A stretch of 64,000 nt of DNA from Paracyclopina nana (Eukaryota > Arthropoda > Copepoda > Cyclopoida > Cyclopettidae). Shown piece by piece: positions 55,201-64,000 of this stretch (position 1 is its first letter; every line of letters begins with the position of its first letter). Made by a program: the position numbers and the translations under genes. The stretch is from NCBI GenBank assembly GCA_019096065.1, contig JAGUCH010000004.1, positions 2,604,001 through 2,668,000 on the forward strand, given 5' to 3'. The notes beneath the pieces are model-generated. The model was not told the origin of the DNA. It searched no databases and saw only the letters and a program-made list of their open reading frames with translations.

Positions 55201-58200
55201 TGACAAATTGGCCTGTTCGGCCTTTGCGAGATCAAATGACTATGCTCTCAAAGTGGCTAATTTGTCACGTTTTGACGCATTTCCGTGAAAGCCCCCATTG
55301 TGCCGCTGCTCTCTTTCAAGATCAATTGAAGTTCATTTTGAACGGATGCCAAAAATCAAAGAGCCAAAGTGAAATTTGTTTCATGACATTTCCATTTTGT
55401 CTACGACGGAGACACACACACACACAAGATGATGCATTTTCGATCTCAAAACGCGATTATTGCACCCATATAAGTCCGAACAATGGATTTGTTGGGCCAA
55501 CAAAAGGAGAGGTTGCGTGACTGACCGCAAATGTTGCGCAACCAGTGTGGACAACAACAGAGAGCGCAACAAATGAAAATTCTTGCGGCGGGCCGAAAAT
55601 GTAGCAGTTTTTTCTCTCTCTCTCTCTTCCCATTTTAATGATCTTTCAGCCCACATGCCAAGCACATCCACCTCTTCAAAACGAATTTCCAAGCTGAGCC
55701 ACTCAAAAAGTCATTAGGAAGAAATCTTTTTTGTCCTTTTATCAATTTTATAAAAGTGTGGGTGCTGGCTGGGGCATTTCGTCTCGAAGGAGGTGCACAC
55801 GACAGCAGCCAACTGGATCCACCTTGACATTGAATATCAACTACAAAAAGCCACTTAACGAACAATTTTTGGGCGTGTCTGCTCACAGCAGCCAATTTTA
55901 CTATCATAGAAGTAGTCAGAAATATGCGCGCTGCAAACCACCCAAAAACCGAGACACAATATATCATATCAGTCGACCTTGAGTGATACTCAGTGTAAAA
56001 TGGGGGGCATTTTTCGCAGGGAAATGGCGAGCTTTCTGATAAAGTACGTACAGTGTTGCAGCAAGTAATAGTGAATCAGAATGTGGAGAAAAGTCGTGCA
56101 TTTCTTAAGTGATCAAGCGTGGTCACGAAATACACGACAAAGGCATAAAGTTTCCTTTTTGTCTCACTACTGCTGTATACTTTTGCAGCATATAGCGTAG
56201 AAGGAGATATCCAGTAGCTGGAAAAAGCGTGGGAAGCGGCATGGTACTGATCGAGATTTTATCAAGGAAAAAAGTCCGAAATAAAATACGACTGAACGAA
56301 ACTGAAAGGAACGTTTTGCATGTTTTACATTATTACAGCCATAAGGAAAACCTTTTTTTGTGCCCCTCACTGTGAAACTCGATTTACGCGCACCTTTAGA
56401 ATCGGGTGGGGTACATACAAAAATTGCAGCACCCCATTGTTGACCCTATAGTATAAACTGTGAACTTTGGATCCCGAGGAATGCAGACAAATATCGGTCA
56501 ATGGTCATCACCTTTTTGTTCCGGATTTGACGTCTAGAGACAGAGAGGGGGCAAAAAAGGCTGAAATTTGAGCCTAGCTAGGAATTCCTGTCTATGATAA
56601 TCTGCTTAAATCACTGCTGCTGCCGCAGTAAAGTAGCTCTTTGTTGTTGCTGTTGTTAATTAAGCAAGACTTATGGGAATAAAAAAGGCGTTCTTTTTTA
56701 TAACGGCGCCGCGCTTTTGCTCCTTTACATCAGATAAGCTACCTTCAAGGCTTATTCGCCTGTCAGGCCAACATTTATCAAAATACTGCTCGTTTATTTT
56801 GCCCACACTTCGAGAGTGTCAACCACTGCCAAAGGGCGCCCCTTTTTTCGCGAATTTACGTGCTAGCTGAAATATGGTTAAATAGGCGTGAAGCTCCCAG
56901 GGAGAATGATTTTGCAAACCTCAAATGCTGCTCTTCATGAGAGAAAGTGAGATGAAATTTGAAAATCATTTTGTGGCGTCCTCGTACACCCACTTTGGAT
57001 CCATTTCAAGAGGAGAAACACACAGCAACTACTACACAGCCAAAATTACAAATATAAAGCAGGAATCAAAGCGTGAAGATCATTTCAACAACGCTGAAAT
57101 CAAGGTCGCCCCCAAAGCAATGCTTGTGTGTGTGTAATCACCATTTCATTGTGCCTCTCTATACTCGAAAGAGGAGAGGCACAAAAAGTTGAGCAATCTG
57201 CGAGTACTGTCAAAATTCGAATAATAACACGTGCATGCTCTTCTACAATTATGTTTGCTGCCTTGAACTTCCAAGTGGTGGACAGGTGGAGGACGCTTAC
57301 TTGCCCTCCCTAAAAAACCGCAAGAAAGAAGACGGCATATGGCTAGAGCTTAAACAGGCGGCGCACACAAGTTTACCTATGGAAGGCTGGTATGGGGCCG
57401 CGGCTGACGGAGACGAGCGAGGGGACGCGCGGAGGAGAGGAGCGAGACTGGAGGAGTCACGAAGAGGGTGTCAGACAGTCAACGTACCCTCCTGCAATAG
57501 AGGGGCTCTTTCTGTGACAACTTTATTCCTGGCTCTGCTTGAATAAATGGATAATGTACTGAGACTAGCTATACTATATTCTAAGAGGTAGAACCTGCAG
57601 AGCTCCTTAGTGAATGTAGGAAGCTGGGTTAAGCCTAGGGCTTTCTCAGTTGGAGTGATTTGGAACACATTGGTGGGAGGACAAGTGCTGGGCACTGCCA
57701 CTTCCTCCTTATGGTGGTGCTGATTTGGAGGATTGGTACTCTGTCTACCCAAAAACATTGTATATATGCCATCAGGCTCAGTCCCGACCAGAGTGATTCT
57801 ACAGAGGATTGAGATATTTGCTAGACTCGAGTGCCTCCGCTTAGAGTTGGAGTTGGCCCTGGCTTTAGGTGCAGAGTAAAGGCACAGTGTCGCAGAGCAC
57901 AGGAGCGACGCTTTAAAAAATTACGTTCTCACAGCTTAGCCAGTTTTTGGGGCTAATCTTTTGATTGCATGCATTCCATGAGAATGAAAAGTGTTTCCCA
58001 ACTTTGTGAGGTTCAGAGAGAAGGAGGAGGATCTTTGGAGAGAGAGAAGGCTAAAGTTCAGGCAACACAGCTAAAGGTGAGCTTTTGGCCCCACCTGAGG
58101 GAAAACCATTATACTGATGATGGTGGTGATCATCATCATATATTTTCAGCCCATATGGAAAATATTAGACCTCTTTCCACCACCACATCTAGATTCGGGC

Positions 58201-61200
58201 TCCCACATCATGATGGGTGGTACTAGACTCTTTCCTGCTCTAGGAAAATGGCCCACTTTGTCACTCGAGTGGTGCGCAAGACAAAGGAAATCTAATTGAA
58301 TTAACAAGTTCCTCTTGCACAATAGCAAAACGAGCCAGAGAAAAACTGTCACCGATATCTGATCTCAGAGGATGACAATTTGTCTCCGCATGAAAAATCA
58401 ACCGCGCCGCATCAAACTTTCCACAAACTTGATACTCTGGGGCCAAAAATGGGCTTTACATACGAAGGTTCAAAGACCTACGCGCGAGCCGCTTCAAAAA
58501 TAGTGGATGGGTTTGAGGCAACATTTTTCTCATAGATTGCATCGTAATGGGGCAAGATTGTACTCTCTTCCCCATTTGGGAAACATGTGAGAGAGGAGGC
58601 TTCATCATCTCCCATAATGTGATGCTGATACCCTACTACGTAAGGTCAAATAGCAATAGAACTCCGCGCGTTGAAGTCTCCACAGCAGCAGAATTGCGCG
58701 AGTACATAACAAAGTTGCTTCTGCTCGCTTTTTTTTTGCTTATCGTGACAAAGCAAAAGATATGCATCTTTGTAAATATGTCAACTTAATTACATATCTA
58801 AGTCGAAATGTACCAACAGCCATTACAACGATGCAATCTACGAGAATGCTGTAGTATTTTTTGCCCAAATCGCAGCTCGAGTGTTGGCGTGATGTCGATT
58901 TATACGACACGCGAAGAAGCTTACCTGCAAAATGAAGGGAAAAAATCATTAGCATTTTTTCATCGGCTGCTATAAACGTGCGCGTTTTCAACGGTTTTTA
59001 TGGCACAATGGTATGGAGCAGTTTTTTTCTTCTGCTGCTGCCTACTGGACTGCTTGTTGTTATACGACTCTCTCGTTGGTTTTCAGATGTGGTTTGAAAA
59101 GTTACCGTGTCCGCTCCTCATCAGAATTGCTAATGAGATGACTTGGGCGATGTTGTATAATATAACTTTTGTGTTTCAAGAAGTGTTTTTCTACTACCCA
59201 TGATCCTGCTGCCGCTGCTAGAATAAAAACGAGGCAGACTCCGCCCAGTAATCAGAGACACTTAAAAAGAACCAACAAGTGAGAGGGAGAAACAGCTCAT
59301 GAATATTGGCAACATCAATGACTTCCTTTGCGAGCCAACTGGAATGCATAATTGATCCAGCACAAATATTCATGGCATTTCGTGTGATCTGCAAATTAGG
59401 ATGTTTTTTCATTGAAATACACATGGATACACTGCAGTGAGAAGAGCCTGAAAATCAGAAGAGCTAGAAGGAAACTGGTGCTCTATGTGATGAAGACAGG
59501 AGAAAAAGTGCCAGCTGTTGAGCTGATTTGCATTTCGCTTGGTACTCTCACTTTAACATATTGTCTAACTGATAGAGAGGCTCCTCCAACGACTTCGTCA
59601 ATGCTCAAGAACATCATCTTTTCCTGCACTAGTGACGCGCGCGTCCGGAACAGACAGTCGGGTGTATTTTGGTATTGAAAACATAATGCCTTCCAATTTC
59701 CCATTTTCCTGCCCCAAAGAAGCAGGCGAGGAAATTGCCCAACTTAAAAAGGAGAAAATCTTCACGCCTATTTTGATTGTCACTTTGCTGCAGAACTGGA
59801 TTTCTTGCAATGGCGCGAGCATTAAATCAAAATACATTTCCTCTAGCTGCCATTCACCACGGCATTGGAAATCGAAAACTCTGGCTGGAAAATCGATGTC
59901 AATGGCTCTCAAAAGCAGTGGTAAACAAATTAAGTTGACTTACTATGCAGGCTGAAATGTTTGAGGAGCATCGTACCGTGTTTACCATGATCTTTGTATG
60001 CCACAGGATTTTTAATGGATTTGTTGCTGCAAGCTCTTGAGTGTTTGTTCTGGGCTTGTGAGCTGCTCATGCTATTTGACATACCTGATGCATGCATGCA
60101 TGCAAAGTGTTCGTCTTATCACCTACTTTTCCCCTTAAAGAAGATGTTCCTCCTTTGCGACAAGCTTTTTTACTCAGCGCTCGTAAAACTGAGCAAGGCA
60201 TCTACTCAATTCCCATCAGATTCAAAATAGCGTATATAAGAAAGAGACAAAATCTTTTCTACCTTCTCACTGACAACTTGATCCCCTCGGCCAAGCCACA
60301 CAAAAAAGATCAAAGATGGTCAGAAGTGTACACAACAAGGTTTTAGTGGCACATTATTTGCTTAGCTTTGGCAACTTTTGATTTATGACATCAGGGGAAT
60401 TGATGATTAACTTGATGATTTTAAGTAGCTGGATGATTAACCCAAGAACTCAAGACGAAGAAGAAGAAGATGGGCGCGGAAAAAAGCCAGATAGAAAAGC
60501 AGCCATTCTTTGACTTTGACAAATGGTCAATTGTGGTGGATGAGAAATGATTGCGCCAACATTTCACAGGCACCACATATTCATCATCAGAAACAGAAAT
60601 TCCATCAGATAACGATGATTCTAATAAAATCTCTCGCGTCGTATATAGCACTAAGGGAAAGTGTGAATTCCGCTTGACAAGAGATTAATGAAGTTCGAGG
60701 GGACACAAAAGTTAACATACCATATGAACTGCTGTTGGCCATATGGCCGCATTTTCAATTCCAAGTGTGAAATTAGCCAAAAAGGAAAAAAGATATATGC
60801 ATGTTTCTCCCATTTTCTCTTCATTTGGGAGGAAACAATTTACCAAATTACACCAAAGCACCCCTTTTCCTGTGAGAAGAAGAAGAAACGAGACAGAAAA
60901 AGGCAGCTTTTATGACCTGACGCCAAGCAGCCAGCCAAAATTGCTCAAATATAACAACAATTATAATGACTGCTTTAGCAAGCTTTTTTGCCTCGCCTGA
61001 CTGACTGATTTTTGGGTAGCTTTGCCTGTCTCAAGGCCACTGCAAATTATAGTGCGACGATCCTTAGGCATCAATAAAGTTAATTCCAAAACTCAATTAT
61101 TCCAACGCAATTGTGCAATTTGCTCAATTTTGGCTTGCCAGCCAATTTGCCCAAAATGGGGCCTTTTTGGGAGGAAAAGCCCCATTGTGGATAAGTGGGC

Positions 61201-63345
61201 TTTTTGGCGCCCAAGCTCCCGCCAAAGTGGAATATTCTTCTGAATGTGCAAAGTTGCCTGAGGAAATGAGGCTTTTTCCCCTCAAAATTCGTGGCTTTTA
61301 TTATGTATGGCAAGAAGTCTTCGAAACCGTACTATATATAGCGATCAATACCCTTCTTCATCATCACAAATAGCTCCTGGCTATAAAAGTGAATATTTTC
61401 AGTGAAAACCGATTCACTTCATTAGTGAGAAATGATCAGGGAAATTGTCAAATGATTTAAATCAGCTCGAAGTATTTAGCACACTGTGGGAAAACATCCA
61501 ATATTCTCAGCAGCAGCTGTGCACTAAATGAATCTCTGCTAAATATTGATTTTTTTTCTTAACTTTTACTACTCACTGTCAGGAGTATCCTGACTTGTGC
61601 TGGTTGAAAATTATAACAATTTTCTTGCATTTTGCTTGAAGGTCTTGCGTGCTTGACTAGCTTTGAAGGCTCACAGTGGGGAATCGAATAAGAAGGAGGA
61701 GCGAGAAAAAAGGGGAAAAAAGGTTATTTGGGTAGAAAAATGTTTGGAAAAATGGGATAGGAGGAAAGGTAGACCCAGTTTTGATAGTGATGTGAGAAAC
61801 CTAATTAAGGCTTCCGTTTTTCCCACCGTGCATTTTCACCTTAGTTCAAGTTGGGTGCTCAGCTGCCAATCAAATTGTATTAATTTGCATTTTGTCGTGT
61901 CAAAAACAATCTCACTTCCCCCCGCCAATTTACACATTTCATGAAGCATTTTACACCACGAGTTTAGCATAAAGCATGACTGGGCCATCAGAATTTATCA
62001 ACATTGTGGAAAAATAGAGATTGATCTCAAGTGGATTGTTGTGCTATTAAGCTCCCATTAGCCCCAAATTCTGACCTGAGTATCTAAGCTGACAAGATAA
62101 AAAAGCACTTCATGTCAGCCTTTATATTAAAATTAATCCCAATTTGGTCCGGGAAAAAGAGGAGAAAAATTGCCCCGAATTCCCAAATCAATGTAGGAAA
62201 ATACATAACGGGCCATCTTGGCGTGCCGAACCGGGATTGACTCACATTTCCGAGCCATTTTCGCCCTCATTAGAGCGCCATTCATGCCTAACTTGACACG
62301 CGGCACAGTGGGGCAATTTTAAGGCTGGCACCTCAAAAACCATGACTAAGTTAGTGAATCACAACAACCAGCAAACCTGACAATTCCCACACGTCGTAGC
62401 TAATGGTGGAAAAAATTGCCAGATGACAGGGTGGCCATTAATCAAATCGAAGGCAATTTTTGTCTTTTCATGCAAATCTTTGGCGAACGGCCAAAGCTCG
62501 GCCCATTTGTTCGATCCTTTTGAACATTTTGTTTTTTGTCTCAGAGCAATCATCGCCGATTTCACGCTTTGACTGACAAAGGGGATGATCATTCAATTTC
62601 ACTTCTTGACTTTATTCGAGCGGTGAAGCAGCTCACATATAGTAGGCCGCCAAAGCCACAGCACAAAAAAAGGGTCACGTAGAGAAAATATTGCCAAGCT
62701 CATTCAGAAAGATGAGGGCCAAATTCGAACCCTCAGCAGGGAGTTGATTGCCAACCATTCAAATCAACGACGTCCTAATTAAAATCCATGTGAGCTTTTA
62801 AGCCTTTGCTGCTACCTTAATTATGAGGAAAAACTGCCTTCCAGACGCTATAAGGTTTGTGGAGAAGAAACTGCTTATTGAATAGATAAGCCCTAGAGAT
62901 TAACAGTAGCAAACTGCTTCACTTCGCCATGAAAGGCAGTCCATAAATAAAATCTCTTCACCATGGACCAGCTAGGAGATATTCCTTTTTTTACTTACTG
63001 TTTTCTCTGTAGGGTCGATTTCCCATCTTGATTGTTGTCAGCCTGGCATTGGCACTGCTGCGGCTGCGGCTGCTGAAAGCTGTCATGATTTTGGGCCAAA
63101 GTTCGGATGGCTCTTCGTTTGCCATACAATTGTCTGTAGTATTTTGTCTGGTCACCATGAACAAAGCACAAATTCCACCACGGTCTGGGCCCCAAAAAAA
63201 GTGACCTGGCATCAGAGCTTTTCATCAGCTGATGAGAAGTGGTTTCTGAACTTAGAGCAGCCATTGTTTCACTGCTTCCATTGAACTCTATGTTGTATTT
63301 GTTGTTGTGTGATTTGGCAATTATTTGGACTGCTTTGGACGTCAT
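46213..63345 (-). CDS. pk: Prickle, planar cell polarity protein (PET and three LIM domains)
   Basis: Cytoplasmic core planar-polarity protein that works with Van Gogh/Strabismus at one side of the cell. Nine phase-consistent coding exons on the minus strand: 63345-62999, 53461-53167, 49730-49612, 49538-49403, 49339-49136, 49081-48264, 48199-47893, 47814-47590, 47520-46213, about 1252 residues. Exon 1 starts at the first ATG after an in-frame stop. Exon 2 has [11 protein letters not shown] and [22 protein letters not shown], the Prickle hallmark. The PET domain follows (to about residue 298), then LIM1, LIM2, LIM3 (about 297-480). The long tail is Ser/Pro-rich with His- and Gln-rich tracts and ends in the CaaX box C-T-I-S, a prenylation signal as in other Prickles. 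Exon 1 joins exon 2 over 9.5 kb; phase and sequence agree. Other first exons may exist. Confidence 0.95.
47815..47892 (-). other. 78-base open intron in prickle
   Basis: The donor (CAAGAG|GTGTGT) and acceptor (TTCTCTTCAG|GTGTCC) are good, but the 78 bases are a multiple of three and contain no stop in the prickle frame. Retention would add 26 residues. Confidence 0.6.
49731..53166 (-). other. Prickle intron 2 (3.4 kb)
   Basis: It separates the N-terminal exon from the PET exons. The only coding-like content is a minus-strand frame at 52472-52783, listed separately. The rest is AT-rich with short pyrimidine runs and shows no recognisable element. Confidence 0.75.
52472..52783 (-). CDS. Unidentified open frame inside prickle intron 2
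   Basis: About 103 codons open to a stop at the 52472 end; there is no ATG at its beginning, but an acceptor-like ACACCAG lies near 52765. The sequence is balanced and protein-like (for example [14 protein letters not shown]), unlike most chance frames in this AT-rich DNA. It is on the same strand as prickle and ends in a stop, so it could be an alternative last exon of prickle or part of a nested gene. I recognise no family. Confidence 0.3.
   Translation of the reverse strand: MKNHLDTRRSEQLIFGLQLTKEGLTMYNFLAIQFYNDYVSIDLSAISSTTTQLHGTFAKTIFLGMPLPQGTSIAADAVVKQLFGPDDFVNCPEPNVSVIQYLT
53462..62998 (-). other. Prickle intron 1 (9.5 kb)
   Basis: A phase 2 intron between the first and second coding exons. 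No exon, RNA gene or mobile element could be supported. It includes a (CA)n at about 55412-55425, an (ATGC)n run near 60090-60106 and a short CpG-rich stretch at 57391-57475. Its size is typical of regulatory introns of developmental genes. Confidence 0.75.
57391..57475. promoter_or_regulatory. CpG-rich patch inside prickle intron 1
   Basis: About ten CpG in 85 bases with GC content near two thirds, against roughly 40% around it. On the minus strand an ATG frame starts about 280 bases away (57758) and runs to a donor-like GAGG|GTACGT near 57490, but its phase does not match prickle exon 2. It may mark an alternative promoter or leader exon. Confidence 0.25.
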
Positions 63346-64000
63346 GTCAAAAGTTGGGCCGCGCAAAGTTTGCCCTGCTGAGCACGCAAGCACGGCATTA
63401 TTTCATGTGCTATGGGATTTCGTGATAGAGCTTCTTCGCGGAATTTGCTGAATTAATTATCAAGCCTGCTGGCCAGCTAGATTTTGCGATAAAAGACTAC
63501 TTGTTTCAGAGTAGAATCTCTGCTAAAAGCTTCTGAGATGCTTAACATAGCTTCACGTCTGGTGATCAAGTAGCTGGTGTATACTTGGGCTGCATACCTC
63601 AATTTCTTTGCCATAAGGTTCAATACACTTTATTACCGGGATGATGACTTTAGATTTTGCTCACTGGGGTTTTAAAAAATGTTCCTGGGCCAATTTCCAG
63701 GGCCATTGTCATGCCTGTCAGGTCCCTCCCACGTCCCATGCCTACAGATCATTGTTGCTGTTATATAAAAATCTCACCATCTCTCTCTCTCAAGTCTGAC
63801 CCAATTCTATACCCACATTCCTTATGCATTACGGGCATAAATCAATTGCAAATATCATGCCTCCATCTACGTGCATCGCTTGCTGCGCTTACGCGGAGTG
63901 ATTTGTAACTATATGTAGCTGCTGTTGCGCTGAGCATTGTTTTGGCGCGTAAACAGCTGCTCGCTTTTGTTTGAATTTTCATTGGCTCCCGCTCGGTTTT
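63346..64000 (-). promoter_or_regulatory. 5' flank or leader of prickle
   Basis: Upstream of the first prickle ATG on the minus strand. An in-frame stop at 63403-63405 supports the chosen start. A (CT)n run lies at 63781-63790. I see no further gene to the window edge. Confidence 0.4.

Noticed and set aside
57471-57758. 95-codon minus-strand frame as an alternative prickle first exon
   Set aside because: It has a real ATG and a donor-like end, but the donor phase does not fit prickle exon 2, so it cannot supply an N-terminus; at best it is a leader.
62700-62765. Possible tRNA on the minus strand (GGTTCGAATTT box)
   Set aside because: The T-arm does not fold with a five-base stem and seven-base loop, the acceptor stem does not pair, and no sensible anticodon arm is present.
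1-64000. CRISPR arrays, bacterial operons or phage-type systems
   Set aside because: The window is eukaryotic with spliced genes; no regularly spaced short repeats were seen.

Overview
The window is nuclear DNA from an animal, most likely an arthropod. Several genes have many exons with short GT-AG introns (59-80 bases are common), and the Lar receptor phosphatase and the Prickle protein have the arthropod domain layout. The presence of a Bel/Pao retrotransposon fits this. I cannot name the species. Exon boundaries below were read from splice-site sequence, reading-frame phase and family similarity; there is no transcript evidence.

Layout: (1) 1-1598, no supported gene. (2) 1599-11666, a complete, apparently very recent Bel/Pao LTR retrotransposon in minus orientation, with identical 190-base LTRs, a 5-base target-site duplication, a gag-pol ORF and a second large ORF carrying zinc knuckles in the place usually empty or used by an envelope gene. 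(3) 11667-18647, a long stretch without recognisable exons, probably intron or 5' flank of Lar, containing a triplicated 13-base motif. (4) 18648-29240, Lar (plus strand), 18 exons from an unusual N-terminal extension through three Ig, nine fibronectin III, one membrane segment and two phosphatase domains. (5) 29241-46017, a compact gene cluster: an orphan exon, a short inverted-repeat element, a small secreted protein, an acid sphingomyelinase, a membrane protein with Notch-like and kelch-like parts (minus), a large coiled-coil protein and a sodium/proton exchanger. (6) 46213-63345, prickle on the minus strand, nine coding exons with introns of 3.4 and 9.5 kb.

The genes do not form one pathway. 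Lar (cell adhesion, axon guidance, actin and planar organisation) and prickle (planar cell polarity) are both developmental genes with large non-coding territories; the genes between them are compact housekeeping-like or secretory-pathway genes. Sphingomyelinase/kelch-like and exchanger/prickle are tail-to-tail pairs separated by only 59 and 195 bases; the kelch-like and coiled-coil genes are head to head with about 200 bases between their presumed first exons.

The most unusual points are the second ORF of the retrotransposon, the loss of the usual protease motif in its gag-pol, the N-terminal extension of Lar, an orphan coding exon just behind Lar, and a tandem splice acceptor in prickle whose alternative use would break a zinc-binding pair.
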